DNA from: Bugula neritina
Taxonomy: Eukaryota; Bryozoa; Gymnolaemata; Cheilostomatida; Bugulidae
Assembly (NCBI GenBank): GCA_964035545.1
Contig: OZ037769.1
Location: 15,561,133 to 15,625,132, forward strand
DNA: 64,000 nucleotides
Direction: 5' to 3'
In this document: piece by piece, positions 47,601 through 57,806 of the stretch
Numbering within the stretch: the first letter of the stretch is position 1
Layout of the letters: each line of letters starts with the position of its first letter
Notes under the pieces: model-generated
Databases searched by the model: none
Seen by the model: only the letters and a program-made list of their open reading frames with translations
What the model was told of the DNA's origin: nothing
Position numbers and translations under genes: made by a program

Positions 47601-48567
47601 TCTAAGAGCTGCATGTAGGTATATAAATAACCTTTAAATTGAAGTACACTTTACAACCTGCTATATATTGTGACTGGGGCTACCTTTTTCCTGGTACAAA
47701 TGACAAAGGGAAACTTCCCTGTTTCTCCCACATACATGACGAATACCAAGTACAAAATACAAAACATGTGGGTATGAGTAAGGAGTGTTATCTGTTGGCA
47801 CATGGCGTTGGCACACAGTTACAGCTTTGTTTGGGCACACCTGGGATTTAGTCACTATTAGCAACTTTAGGAGCTGTTGCACCTTGCCATGTAGACTGAG
47901 ACTTGGGAATGAGAATGAAAATAGACTAACACTAAATAAGTCTGATGCCCTTCAGGAAGTTGAACAAAAGAAAACAGTGTGAATTGGATTTCTTAAAACC
48001 TATTATTTGAATTTTAGAAGTAATGTAATTATGATTGTATGATTTAGGGTATTCTATCTCCACCCACTACCACACTCTTGAAAACCCTTTGAGTAACAGA
48101 GGTGAGAAATTACCTCTCTGCCAATGTAGCCTTAAACTAATGACAGACAGCACTAGCGGTAGTGGTGCAGACGTGAGTGAATACAGAGTTGCAGACGACA
48201 CCCACTATAGAGTTGCAGAGTGTAAAAACTGTAAAGAGACAAGAAGCACATTGAGCAAGAAAACCGTGCCACCTTGTAACAACGCTAATGTTCTAATGCC
48301 TTCGAGGTTAGTAAAAAGAAGCTCTTGATGTGAGCATATGCACTTGGAACTTCCTAAGATATGGCTGTTTCCATAAAATAACTTGAGTTATCCCGCCTTG
48401 TAAACAAATCACCTTATATAGCAAGCAAACTGTTGCAATAGAAACGAGGGCATATATTTTGTAGACCGGGAGACAACTTCTACATGGCTGTCCTGCTGGA
48501 CAGCGTCCAACAACCCGAGGAACGAAAGAGAAACACCGACTCAGGTTTATATGAAATCTGCAGTTGA
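41653..48567 (+). CDS. Single-pass membrane protein with two CUB-like modules, 8 exons
   Basis: Exons: 41653 (or 41722, 41767)-41833, 42333-42722, 43731-44138, 44601-44741, 46629-46812, 46900-47012, 48048-48306, 48465-48567; 554 aa from ATG 41767, 592 from 41653. I favour 41767 because MAGYRLILLSFVLFVQS is a typical signal peptide. Exon 2 is a CUB-like module with four Cys (GVIYSPRYLVNY near the start; LKLFAFGSDAQFTIHY at the end). Exon 3 is a second, weaker CUB-like module with four Cys (SGYIASNW, FLFRYTG). Both are bounded by phase-1 introns, as extracellular modules usually are. Exon 5 encodes the transmembrane helix (about residues 366-388, YIIACGIGAAGVVLIAIIIL), followed by KLTRKSYN. The tail of about 165 residues has several tyrosines (YHTL, YRVA twice, YMAV, YEI), suggesting signalling. 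The role is unknown: adhesion or recognition receptor is inference. Intron 4 contains an antisense gene. Confidence 0.8.
41677..41811 (+). repeat. 45-bp in-frame duplication of the signal-peptide exon
   Basis: Two full 45-bp units plus a diverged third share TTTGTATTGGAATATATGGC. Each full unit ends in an in-frame ATG followed by Ala-Gly-Tyr-Arg-Leu and a hydrophobic run. The exon therefore offers start codons at 41722 and 41767 in addition to 41653. Confidence 0.8.
42796..43125. repeat. 18-bp repeat in CUB gene intron 2
   Basis: About 18 copies of GTAGTTTGTATAGTTA(A/C)A begin about 70 bp after the exon 2 donor (GTTAGT, 42723). The multiple-of-three period creates a Val-rich spurious frame. 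Confidence 0.88.
44347..44500. repeat. 43-bp repeat in CUB gene intron 3
   Basis: About three copies of a 43-bp unit containing GCTGCAGTGTGTACATGTGC and a TATATATAACATAT segment, about 210 bp after the exon 3 donor. Confidence 0.85.
45415..45420 (-). terminator. Polyadenylation signal of D8C gene copy 1
   Basis: AATAAA on the minus strand, about 95 bp after the stop. The same signal follows copies 2 (49577-49582), 3 (54701-54706) and 4 (59194-59199) at 70-85 bp, which supports all four as real transcription units. Confidence 0.65.
45516..46349 (-). CDS. Secreted mucin-like D8C-domain protein, copy 1
   Basis: Intronless, 277 aa. Signal peptide [18 protein letters not shown] (1-18); conserved N-terminal domain (20-88) with Cys47 and Cys83; Thr/Pro linker (about 89-138), likely O-glycosylated; C-terminal domain (about 140-277) with exactly eight Cys (144, 176, 199, 205, 237, 249, 269, 274). 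The C-terminal spacing and the motifs [21 protein letters not shown] and WPLEVLRC match the D8C domain of uromodulin, GP2 and OIT3. N-glycosylation sites include NVT, NFT and NGS. A longer frame opens at 46382, but the 46349 ATG is shared by all copies and follows a conserved leader. The gene lies antisense inside intron 4 (44742-46628) of the CUB gene. The exact function is unknown; extracellular mucus, matrix or defence is inference. Confidence 0.85.
   Translation of the reverse strand: MRALLFFALLSIAALSYAAVISDSNELDLSIYKLKIEVLRNILAVECPMYSHYQRNTRQLSSEDELNADRIVYSQMYADLISCRRIGSKTTTKVLNVTTTPPTTTTPTTTATLTTTTTPTTTTTPATTATPTTTPIKPPQPAECLTAINFTESWRMEHNGSNFRAGGANSLNGYACDLNQDTSWFRFTGAAGNRMLNSCPKPKSCGTQLPLWTDGMAPTAVGVKATINAYGVTVRNCRRETWPLEVLRCSDDTSHDVIYRVLNPHNRVCRGAFCGMN
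46427..46432 (-). promoter_or_regulatory. TATA box of D8C copy 1
   Basis: TATAAA 78 bp before the ATG, within ACATATAAAGACATC. The same element recurs at matching distance in other family members. Confidence 0.7.
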
Positions 48568-49659
48568 AAACTGGAGCAGAAATCTACAGCAACCTGTAAA
48601 CTCTCTAAACGAAATCTGCAGGAAAACAATCCAGTATAATGCCGCAGCTGAAACCATTGACTGAGGACAAAAGGAGTAACTGTAATTATGGGCTGGGAAT
48701 AGGAAGTATATAGTATGATGTCACAGGATATGACATCAACATCAGAGTTGTTGGCCCAGTTAGAGATTAGGTTGTGAAGATAACTCCTTATTGTGGAAAT
48801 GATCTGCTAGCCCAAATTATACAATGATTATTGTGTATTAGTTTATTGATGGTATGCATATGATTATACGTATGACAGGCACATTTATAGTATATTATAT
48901 ATTGCTCTCTATAAGCTCATGCTTCAATTTGACTAAAGGTTGTTATTGTTTAATATTTGCTGTTATTGAACATTGCTCACTCAAACGTTGACAGGTTAGC
49001 AACGTATGTGAATCACAGATACTGTATTCTCCAAGCTTGGTGTTCGTGTATTTTTTTGTCCATTTCATAGAGTTTGGAATTGAATGAAACTTGATTAAAG
49101 TTGATACTTCGAATTTTAAATGTTATACTTGATTACTGCAACTGTTTGGTTTTATGAAGTTTCAAGTATTTTGTATGTATATTTTAATAATGCAAAAGCT
49201 TTTCCCATAATATTATGTTTGATTCTACTTTATAACACTGAAAACTAAGTAGTAGCAGTTTTCGAAATTTACAAGTCATACAGTGATTGCACATTGTTCA
49301 GCTACAAAAGGCAGCATGCTGCCTATGATATTTTGGGTTAGCGGACTAGGATATTATTCTTATGACAAATAGCAGACATCATGTGTTGTAGCCTTTTTAG
49401 GCAATGGTTTCATATCAAATCGATAAGTTTTAGCTACAAGATTGCAGCTAAACTCATTGCAATGCTTCACTTTAGTATCAACTGCTGTTAATATGTAATT
49501 GCAAAGGTCAAAGTCATGGTCAAAGTGGCACATTAATTAAACATCTACTTGGTAAGTTATCAAATGCCAATCACAGTTTATTTTCAAAAAATGATATTGA
49601 TTACATAACACATTTCACTGTGTATTTATGTAGTTGCTGTTATACATAAAATCACTCAG
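48568..49659. repeat. Array spacer S0, downstream of the CUB gene
   Basis: After the CUB stop, sequence homologous to the array spacers starts by about 48,700. For example AGGATATGACATCA near 48,725 recurs near 53,990 and 58,480. The CUB gene 3' UTR must therefore end in, or run into, the tandem array. No coding ORF is supported. Confidence 0.6.
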
Positions 49660-50718
49660 TTAATTCATACCACAAAAAGCTCCTTGACAAGGTTTATTAT
49701 ATGGATTGAGAACTCTGTAGATGACGTCATAGTTGGTATCATCTGAGCATTTCAACACTTCAAGTGGCCATGTTTCGGCCTTACATCCACTACTACTTAC
49801 AGCATAAGCCTTAATATTAGTTTTTACACCAACAGTTAAAGGCATGATGCCATCTGTCCAAAGTGGTAGAGCTGTTCCACAACTTTGAAATTTAGGACAG
49901 GAGTTGAGCATTCTGTTTCCAGCAGCACCAGTAAACCTGAACCAGCTGGTGTCTTGGTGGAGGTCACATGCATATCCATCTAGAGAGTTATTACCACCTG
50001 CTTTGTAGTTGTTTCCATTGTGTTCCATTCTCCAGGATTCTGTGAAGTTCATTGCAGTCAGACATTCAGCTGGTTGGGGTGGTTTGATTGGTGTTGTAGT
50101 TGGTGTAGTGGTTGTGGTTGGTATAGTAGTTGTAGTTGTTGTGGTTTGTGGAGCGGTTGTACTTGTTGTGGTGGTTGTGGTTGGTGTGGTGGTTGTAGTT
50201 GGTGTGGTGGTTGTAGTTGGTGTGGTGGTTGTGGTTGTTGTGGCTGGTGTGGTGGTTGTGGTTGTTGTGGCTGGTGTGGTGGTTGTGGTTGCTGTGGCAG
50301 TTGTGGTTTGTGTAGCGGTTGCAGTTGTTGTGGCGGTTGTGGTTGGTGTAGTGGTTGTAGTTGGTGTGGTGGTAGTGGTTGTTGTGGTTGGTGTAGTAGT
50401 TGTAGTGGTTGTAGTTGGTGTAGTGGTGATGTTGAACGCGTTGGTTGTTGTTTTTAATTTAAGACGTCTGCAGCTGATGAGATCAGCATACATCTGAGAA
50501 TATACAATCCTATCTGCTTTCAGTTCATCTTCTGAGTTCAGCTGACGAGTATTTCTCTGATAGTGACTGTGCATCGGACATTCGGCAGCCAAAATATTTC
50601 TTAGTACTTCAATTTTTAGCTTGTAGATACTCAGGTCCAACTCGTTAGAATCAGAAATAACTGCGGCATAGCTTAGAGCTGCGATGGAAAGTAATGCGAA
50701 GAATAACAAGGTTCTCAT
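49660..50718 (-). CDS. Secreted mucin-like D8C-domain protein, copy 2 (long linker)
   Basis: Intronless, 352 aa, the longest copy. The signal peptide [18 protein letters not shown] and N-terminal domain are nearly identical to copy 1. The difference is the Thr/Pro/Ala linker, about 125 residues against 45-50 in the others, built from [12 protein letters not shown] and TTTTTTPA units. The C-terminal domain again has eight Cys and ends CQGAFCGMN. Private changes include [24 protein letters not shown] and [12 protein letters not shown], so it is the most diverged C-terminus. The reading frame is intact despite the repeat, which argues for selection. Long Val- and Cys/Gly-rich frames on the other strand are shadows of the Thr repeat. 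Confidence 0.85.
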   Translation of the reverse strand: MRTLLFFALLSIAALSYAAVISDSNELDLSIYKLKIEVLRNILAAECPMHSHYQRNTRQLNSEDELKADRIVYSQMYADLISCRRLKLKTTTNAFNITTTPTTTTTTTTPTTTTTTTTPTTTTTPTTTATTTATATQTTTATATTTTTPATTTTTTTPATTTTTTTPTTTTTPTTTTTPTTTTTTSTTAPQTTTTTTTIPTTTTTPTTTPIKPPQPAECLTAMNFTESWRMEHNGNNYKAGGNNSLDGYACDLHQDTSWFRFTGAAGNRMLNSCPKFQSCGTALPLWTDGIMPLTVGVKTNIKAYAVSSSGCKAETWPLEVLKCSDDTNYDVIYRVLNPYNKPCQGAFCGMN

Positions 50719-50796
50719 GCTAGCTGTACTAAAATGTGGTACTTTCTCTCTACAGTCTGACTTACAGAAACTATAAACTCAAAGATTGCGGAGATG

Positions 50797-50802
50797 TATT
50801 TA
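50797..50802 (-). promoter_or_regulatory. Variant TATA box of D8C copy 2
   Basis: TAAATA replaces the TATAAA of its paralogs at the aligned position (minus-strand context ACATAAATACATC), about 80 bp before the ATG. It may be weaker. Confidence 0.5.
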
Positions 50803-51029
50803 TGTGTCCTTCACATATGCTAGTTCCCAGCTCCTATTACTATACATATACTATATTATTATCTATAACAAAGCACAAACTATAGTAATACTACTATTAT
50901 AAAAAAAACTCGCACAAGTTAATAGTCACCATCCCTGTGAGAAAGCCCCTGGTGGAAAGAGTTTTTTTATTAAATCGGGTTAAGGATTTATTCGGATGAG
51001 ACACAGAAGCAATTATGACTGGATGCTCT

Positions 51030-51075
51030 CCCCAACATCACCAATGGCTTTTGTCGGCTCGAACCCATGACTTAC
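51030..51075 (-). repeat. Possible tRNA-derived SINE fragment with B-box
   Basis: On the minus strand GGGTTCGAGCC (51056-51066) matches a Pol III B-box and is preceded by CATG, as in many tRNA-derived SINEs. It is shared by paralogous units at 55922-55932 and 60429-60439. No A-box or clear ends were found. Confidence 0.3.
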
Positions 51076-51286
51076 ACTTGGAGAGTAATACTACTGTTAT
51101 AATATAGAAGTAATTTATGGTAACAGTTCCAATGACGTTGATAAAATTCTGTAGGTTTTGTTGCCATGTATGGACCAACGCTTGTGCTATGTGTTTTCAG
51201 GGATAATAAACACTAAAGAATGGGCGTGGCATTAATTTTATCAACCCTATAGAGGTTAATGCATGTCCACGTATAAGTTAAAGTTA

Positions 51287-51616
51287 GCCTAGGGCCACAC
51301 AGTGCGAAAATTGAAATCACAAGTAGCAAAGGTGTCCACTGTGTGCGTTGAGAAAACATTCGCACTTGTCGCTCTGCATTTTCAACGCAAGTGCGAATCG
51401 TCTCTGTCGTCGTCACTTAATTGGCTGGTAGTTATTAAGCGAGCCCAATTGCTTTATTTTAGTGCTAAATTCCAGTAAATTGCGTTTTATTGAAAGCGAG
51501 TGCGATTTAAAAATGAAAGCTTTATTTATCACGCATCACTGATGCTACAGTGGACACCTTTGCTACTTGTGATTTCAATTTTCGCATGCGAAAATACGCA
51601 TCGTGTGGTCCTAGGC
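51287..51616. mobile_element. 330-bp MITE, PIF/Harbinger-like, with TTA target duplication
   Basis: Inverted termini GCCTAGG(G/A)CCACAC continue inward and share AATTGAAATCACAAGTAGCA and AAAGGTGTCCACTGT on opposite strands; the right arm has a small insertion. TTA flanks both ends (51284-51286 and 51617-51619). The paralogous unit near 56,147 reads AAAGTTAACGCCAGAAG with one TTA and no insert, a natural empty site. A 3-bp TTA duplication is typical of PIF/Harbinger elements. There is no transposase, so it is non-autonomous. It inserted after the tandem duplication, or was lost precisely from the other unit (less likely). Confidence 0.82.
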
Positions 51617-53013
51617 TTAACGCCAGAAGTAGCTGTAACTATATAGATTGGTTTCGTGTGTTAAATTTTTGTTTTGTAAAAATTCGGCTTGAGTAGGTAA
51701 AAGCTACTAAGCGTGATAACTTGTATACGAGAGTAGCTTTAAAGCCAGTGTTATATATTTCAAAAGAATATTTATGTTAAGAAAATGTGGTGACTTGATA
51801 AATTATTTATTTTTCCATAAATTAAATTGGTTCAATCGTACAAAAGACTGAACAATATTGCGTGCTTTCCATCTACTATTATATATACATAAATGCATTA
51901 TATGCAGTTATTTTCGTTATTTACCTGCACAACTTATTCGTTATTTACCTGCACAACTTATTCGCTATATTAGTAGGCTATTTTGTAATACATATTTCAG
52001 CACAATTATTTGTCCCTTTTTGCATTTATATATCTTTCAAAGTTTTGCATCAAGTTAAAAGAATTTACTACTATAATAAAATATTACAATGATATGGTGT
52101 AGTCATTATTTCAATTATATACTATATAACTGCCTGTTAGGTGTCTAATATTAATATTGTGGTGGAAAAGGTTCTTCCAAATAAATTATATAATATACCT
52201 GTGTCCAAGCATTGCTGACACTCTAGCAAAAGGGTTTCCTGTTGCTGCGCTATCAGCCAACACTCCTTGATTAGCTTTGGCAGCAATATTTGTCACCATC
52301 ACTAGTATATTATGTTATTTGAAATGGTACAAAATGATGATTGCTTTCTTATAGGTTTTTACTAGAAAGTATCATAGTATAGTAATAATATATAACTGTG
52401 TAAAAAGCCAAGTTTTATAAAGGCTGGTATAGAATGTTAAAAAAATCATTTGTTTTAAGCGATGCTATATACGGGCCTGCTATAAACGTTATGGTACCTT
52501 CAAGGCTAATGCAATTATCTCTATTGACGTAAACATATGCTGCATCTTCAACTTCCCAAGATATGGCCTGTTTCCTTGAGGCTCTTTACGTCATTCTATG
52601 TGTAATCTCACCATGTGAAGTAACACACAGCCACTTATTGCAGGCCTAAGAGTTACTTTCATTATCTGGTGTTTGCATATTTTCCAAAAGCTTTACAATC
52701 TTGAAGATTTTCAACACAATATTTACCAAGTGACATAGATGGAGCACATTTATGGGACTTTTGCACACCTCAAGTAAAAATATATCATAAATTTTGAACG
52801 TCTGCAGGTTCCTAGTGAATACCTAGCAGGCTAACCAGTTGAATATATTGTGAAACAGGATCTTACATCAACATAATGAAGTTCCACTTTACAAACAAAA
52901 TTTATTCCTGGCTTCAAGCGTTCTTCTACTGTGATAAACCAAACTTTATAGTTGAACCAGTTTTTATGTAAAATCAAATTCTAATGGAACTGTAGCATTG
53001 AATTAACCCAGCA

Positions 53014-53089
53014 GCTCCTGTGGTGTAATTGGTTAGTGCGCTTGCTTGCTTGCAAGCTGGAGGTCTGCGGTTCGAACCCGGTGAGGGCA
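53014..53089 (+). repeat. tRNA-like element 1a
   Basis: A 76-bp tRNA-like sequence: 5' GCTCCTG partly pairs with the 3' end, there is an A-box-like TGGTGTAATTGG and a perfect B-box GGTTCGAACCC. The anticodon arm is a GCTTGC/GCAAGC palindrome without a normal 7-base loop and the T stem pairs poorly. It is therefore more likely a tRNA-derived element than a working tRNA gene. Confidence 0.5.
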
Positions 53090-53240
53090 ATTATTTTTTA
53101 AACTAATTCAGCCTTTAGTGAAGTGTGGTAGTACTCCGAGGGAGTTGAGTGGCCAGGGGAGCCTGAATACTGAAGGAGTAGTAGATAAGCCAGTGGAGTT
53201 CAGAGAACTGGGTGGGATGTAGCGTTGGGTTTACTCAGTA

Positions 53241-53311
53241 GCCTCCGTGGTGTAATGGTAGCACACTTGCTTGCAAGCCAGAGGACTCAGGTTCAATTCC
53301 TGGTGGGGGAA
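53241..53311 (+). repeat. tRNA-like element 1b
   Basis: The second tRNA-like head of the pair, 150 bp downstream of 1a: GCCTCCG acceptor-like start, TGGTGTAATGG A-box and GGTTCAATTCC (a degenerate B-box). Both heads are followed by AATTATTTTT, suggesting a dimeric SINE. Confidence 0.5.
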
Positions 53312-53484
53312 ATTATTTTTCAGGAACTACCAGAAGCAATTCTCAGTTTGACTAAATTTTACTGGTAAACAATAGAGCATAATATATATGCACAGCTCTC
53401 ACACTAGTCAGCGGGAATGATATGCACCTATAATATCATTATCTATTAGTTTAATGTTATGTATATTGTAGACCAGGAAATGAT

Positions 53485-53619
53485 TTAACATTTTATTTTT
53501 TGGCACAATTCCATCTTTAGCTTGTAGATACTCAGGTCAAACTCGTTAGAATTAGAAATAACTGCGGCATAGCTTAGTGCTGCGATGGAAAGTAATGTGA
53601 AGAATAACAAGGTTCTCAT
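53485..53619 (-). CDS. Short secreted ORF 1 (44 aa), truncated D8C paralog
   Basis: The start codon, signal peptide ([18 protein letters not shown]) and the next 18 residues (to KLKME) match the D8C proteins. The frame then leaves the homology and ends after LCQKIKC. It keeps the conserved leader and a TATA box. It is either a decaying 5' fragment or a small secreted two-Cys peptide. Three copies in the array retain the ORF, which keeps the second option open. Confidence 0.5.
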   Translation of the reverse strand: MRTLLFFTLLSIAALSYAAVISNSNEFDLSIYKLKMELCQKIKC

Positions 53620-53699
53620 GCTATAGGCGGTACTAAAATGTGCAGTACTTTCATTCTACAGTTTGACTTACAGAAGTAAAGATAGTAGAGGGGATGTTT

Positions 53700-53705
53700 T
53701 TTATA
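53700..53705 (-). promoter_or_regulatory. TATA box of short ORF 1
   Basis: TATAAA on the minus strand about 80 bp before the ATG, aligned with the D8C gene TATA box (context TCATATAAAAAACATC). Confidence 0.6.
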
Positions 53706-53759
53706 TGACCTTCACTTCTGCTAGCTCCCAGCTCCTATTACTACGCATGATGCAATGCC

Positions 53760-54778
53760 ATTTCTATAATTGTAATAATTCTTTTGTTTATATATAAATA
53801 TTGTATCATGGCATTTATAATGATCAAACAGCATCTGTTCTCAAAACTGCTCCAGTATTTTTATTATATTGATCTTAACAGTCAATGTCAATGGGAATAA
53901 GTTTTATATGATACTAGAAACTATACACAGTATTTTATTAACTCAATAATGCCCATCAGTTAATCATGGTTACGTGATGGTATGGCGTCAGGATATGACA
54001 TCAGCATCAGAGTTGATGGTCGAGTTTAAAATTGGATTGCTGAGATAACTCCTTAAGAGATACTTGCTCAACCTATACAATAATATGTTTATTGTGTATT
54101 AGTTTAATAATGGTATGCATATGATTATACATATAACAGGCACACAGGTATGGTATATCATATTATATTGTTTTCTATAAATTCACCTTCTAATTTGACT
54201 AAAGGTTGTTGTTATTGAACACTGCTTACTCAAACCTTGGAGCAATGTATGTGAACCACAGGTGCTATGACCTCAAAGTTTTATATTCTTATATTTTTTG
54301 CTTTTCATCAATTATTCAAAATTAAAAACTATTTGATTTAAATTTAATGATTTGAATTTGTAATGTACTTGGGTGAAGTAATTGCACGTTCTCCTGAAGT
54401 TTCAAGTATTTATCAAATGCCTATTCACTTTAGTGAGAGCATGTAAAAAATGATGCAATTGAAAGTTATATTTACGCACGCATGCAGGTTTGCACATGCA
54501 CGCACACTCTCTCTCCCACCCAGCTTATCTGTTCATAGTGAACTATAACTTTTGTACTGTAGTGAGTAGATTAAGCTATTAGATTGATTGTGACTGTAAG
54601 CTCATTTCTATGCTTCACTTTAGTATCAACTGCCAATATATAATTGTTCAAAGTGAGACATGAAATAGACAGCTATTTGGCTATCAAATGCAAATCACAG
54701 TTTATTTAGAAAACTTATATGATTACATTATGTATTTCACTGTGTATTTATGTTGTTGTTATACATAAAAATACTCAG
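53760..54778. repeat. Array spacer S1
   Basis: Spacer between short ORF 1 and D8C copy 3, repeated almost unchanged at about 58,260-59,271 and partly at 48,700-49,659. No coding sequence is seen. It contains the 3' UTR and AATAAA of D8C copy 3 at its right end. Confidence 0.7.
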
Positions 54779-55591
54779 TTAATTCATTCCACAAAAAGCT
54801 CCTTGACAAACGTGGTTATGAGGATTGAGAACTCTGTAGATGAGGTCATGGCTGGTATCTGAGCATCTCAACACTTCCATAGGCCAGACTTCAGATTTAC
54901 ATGCATCGACATTAGCACCATACCCATCAATATTAACTTTTACACCAACAGCTGTAGGCGCCATGCCATCTGTCCAAAGTGGTACATATGTTCCACAGCT
55001 TTTATGTTTAGGACAGGAGTTGAGCATTCTGTTTCCAGCAGCACCAGTAAACCTGAACCAGCTGGTGTCTTGGTTGAGGTCACATGCGTATCCATTCAGA
55101 GAGTTGGCACCACCTGCTTTGTAGTTGTTTCCATTGTGTTCCCTTCTCCAGGATTCTGTGAAGTTTGTTGCAGTCAAACATTCAGCTGGTTGGGGTGGTT
55201 TGGTTGGTGTTGTAGTTGGTGTAGCCATTGTGGTTGTTGTAGCAGTTGTAGTTGTTGTGACGGTTGTGGTTGGTATAGTGGTTGTAATTGGTATGGTGGT
55301 GATGTTGAACGCGTTGGTTGTTGTCTTTGAACCAAGACGTCTGCAGCTGATGAGATCTGCATACATTTGAGAATATACAATCCTATCTGCTTTCAGTTCA
55401 TCTTCTGAGTTCAGTTGACGAGTATTTCTCTGATAGTGACTGTACATCGGACATTCGGCAGCCAAAATATTCCTCAGCACTTCAATCTTTAGCTTGTAGA
55501 TACTCAGGTCCAACTCGTTAGAATCAGAAATAACTGCAGCATAGCTAAGTACTGCGATGGAAAGTAATGCTAAAAGTAGCAAAGCTCTCAT
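54779..55591 (-). CDS. Secreted mucin-like D8C-domain protein, copy 3
   Basis: Intronless, 270 aa. Signal peptide MRALLLLALLSIAVLSYA, conserved two-Cys N-terminal domain, Thr linker of about 44 residues ([19 protein letters not shown] type) and an eight-Cys D8C domain ending CQGAFCGMN. The D8C domain differs from copy 4 at only a few positions (R for M after ESWR; SWFRF for RWFRF; GMAPTAVG for GIMPTAVG). The motif before the sixth-Cys loop reads CSDTSHD, one Asp shorter than in copies 1 and 2, which groups copies 3 and 4. No frame damage is seen. Confidence 0.85.
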   Translation of the reverse strand: MRALLLLALLSIAVLSYAAVISDSNELDLSIYKLKIEVLRNILAAECPMYSHYQRNTRQLNSEDELKADRIVYSQMYADLISCRRLGSKTTTNAFNITTIPITTTIPTTTVTTTTTATTTTMATPTTTPTKPPQPAECLTATNFTESWRREHNGNNYKAGGANSLNGYACDLNQDTSWFRFTGAAGNRMLNSCPKHKSCGTYVPLWTDGMAPTAVGVKVNIDGYGANVDACKSEVWPMEVLRCSDTSHDLIYRVLNPHNHVCQGAFCGMN

Positions 55592-55676
55592 GCTATAGCT
55601 GTACTAAAATGAGGTGCTTTCTCTCTACAGTTTGAATTACAGAAACTATTAACTCAAAGATAGTAAAGGAGATGTC

Positions 55677-55682
55677 TTTATA
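55677..55682 (-). promoter_or_regulatory. TATA box of D8C copy 3
   Basis: TATAAA about 86 bp before the ATG, in the same ACATATAAAGACATC context as copy 1. Confidence 0.7.
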
Positions 55683-57508
55683 TGTCCTTCACATCTGCAA
55701 GTTCCCAGCTTCTATTACTACGCATACTATTTTGTTATTTGTACCAAAGCACAAACTAGTGCATGTTAAAAAAAAACTCACGCAAGTTTATAGTCGCTAT
55801 CCCTGTGAGAATCCCATGATGGAAAGGTTTTTTTATCAAATCAGGCTAAGGACTTATTCATATGTGACGCAGGAGCAATGATGACTGGATGCTCTCCCTA
55901 ACATCACTAATGGCCTTTGTCGGCTCGAACCCATGACTTAGAGAGTAATACTATACTGTTATAATATAGAAGTAATTCATGGTAACAGTTCCAATGACGC
56001 TGATAAAATTCTGTAGATTTTGTTGCCATGTATGGACCAATGCTTGTGCTATGTGTTTTCAGGCATATAAATAAACACTAAAGAATGGGCTGAGCATTTA
56101 TTTTATCGACTCTATAGAGGTTAATGCATGTCCACGTATAAGTTAAAGTTAACGCCAGAAGTAGCTGTAACTATAGATTGGTTTCGTGTGTTAAATTTTT
56201 GTTTTGTAAAATTTCGGCTTGAGTAGGTAAAAGCTACTAAGCGTGATAACTTGTATACGAGAGTAGCTTTAAAGCCAGTGTTATATTTCAAAAGAATATT
56301 TATGTTAAGAAAATGTGGTGACTTGATAAATTATTTATTTTTCCATAAATTAAATTGGTTCAATCGTACAAAAGACTGAACAATATTGCGTGCTTTCCAC
56401 CTACTATAAATAAAGGCATTATATGCAGTTATTTTCGTTATTTTCCTGCACAACTTATTCGCTATATTAGTAGGCTATTTTGTAATACATATTTCAGCAC
56501 AATTATTTGTCCCTTTTTGCATTTATATCTTTCAAAGTTTTGCATCAAGTTAAAAGAATTTACTACTATAATAAAATATTACAATGATATGGTGTAGTCA
56601 TTATTTCAATTATATATTATATAACTGTCTGTTGGGTGTCTAATATTAATATTGTGGTGGAAAAGGTTCTTCCAAATAAATTATATAATATACCTGTGTC
56701 CAAGCATTGCTGACACTCTAGCAAAAGGGTTTCCTGTTGCTGCGCTATCAGCCAACACTCCTTGATTAGCTTTGGCAGCAATATTTGTCACCATCACTAG
56801 TATATTATGTTATTTGAAATGGTACAAAATGATGATTGCTTTCTTATAGGTTTTTACTAGAAAGTATCATAGTATAGTAATAATATATAACTGTGTAAAA
56901 AGCCAAGTTTTATAAAGGCTGGTATAGAATGTTAAAAAAATCATTTGTTTTAAGCGATGCTATATACGGGCCTGCTATAAACGTTATGGTACCTTCAAGG
57001 CTAATGCAATTATCTCTATTGACGTAAACATATGCTGCATCTTCAACTTCCCAAGATATGGCCTGTTTCCTTGAGGCTCTTTACGTCATTCTATGTGTAA
57101 TCTCACCATGTGAAGTAACACACAGCCACTTATTGCAGGCCTAAGAGTTACTTTCATTATCTGGTGTTTGCATATTTTCCAAAAGCTTTACAATCTTGAA
57201 GATTTTCAACACAATATTTATCAAGTGACATAGATGGAGCACATTTATGGGACTTTTGCAAACCTCAAGTAAAAATATATCATAAATTTTGAACGTCTGC
57301 AGGTTCCTAGTGAATACCTAGCAGGCTAACCAGTTGAATATATTGTGAAACAGGATCTTACATCAACATAATGAAGTTCCACTTTACAAACAAAATTTAT
57401 TCCTGGCTTCAAGCGTTCTTCTACTGTGATAAACCAAACTTTATAGTTGAACCAGTTTTTATGTAAAATCAAATTCTAATGGAACTGTAGCATTGAATTA
57501 ACCCAGCA

Positions 57509-57584
57509 GCTCCTGTGGTGTAATTGGTTAGTGCGCTTGCTTGCTTGCAAGCTGGAGGTCTGCGGTTCGAACCCGGTGAGGGCA
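57509..57584 (+). repeat. tRNA-like element 2a
   Basis: Duplicate of element 1a with the same length (76 bp), B-box GGTTCGAACCC and anomalous anticodon arm. Confidence 0.5.
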
Positions 57585-57735
57585 ATTATTTTTTAAACTA
57601 ATTCAGCCTTTAGTGAAGTGTGGTAGTATTCCGAGGGAGTTGAGTGGCCAGGGGAGCCTGAATACTGAAGGAGTAGTAGATAAGCCAGTGGAGTTTAGAG
57701 AACTGGGTGGGATGTAGCGTTGGGTTTACTCAGTA

Positions 57736-57806
57736 GCCTTCGTGGTGTAATGGTAGCACACTTGCTTGCAAGCCAGAGGACTCAGGTTCGAATCCTAGTG
57801 GGGGAA
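57736..57806 (+). repeat. tRNA-like element 2b
   Basis: Duplicate of element 1b, but with an intact B-box GGTTCGAATCC, so it may be closer to the ancestral form. Confidence 0.5.

Larger units (their letters stand above)
51617..53484. repeat. Array block B, copy 1
   Basis: Non-coding block repeated at about 56,148-57,982 (almost identical by eye), 60,660-62,564 (more diverged) and about 62,900-64,000 (most diverged, runs off the window). Landmarks are CCAAGCATTGCTGACACTCT, GATGCTATATACGGGCCTGC and ACTTCCCAAGATATGGCCTG. It ends with the pair of tRNA-like elements. Short frames in it are not conserved between copies. Confidence 0.8.

Noticed and set aside
50009-50497. Val-rich and Cys/Gly/Trp-rich plus-strand frames opposite D8C copy 2
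   Set aside because: They are antisense shadows of the Thr-codon repeat; similar shadows occur opposite copies 1, 3 and 4 and vary with linker length.
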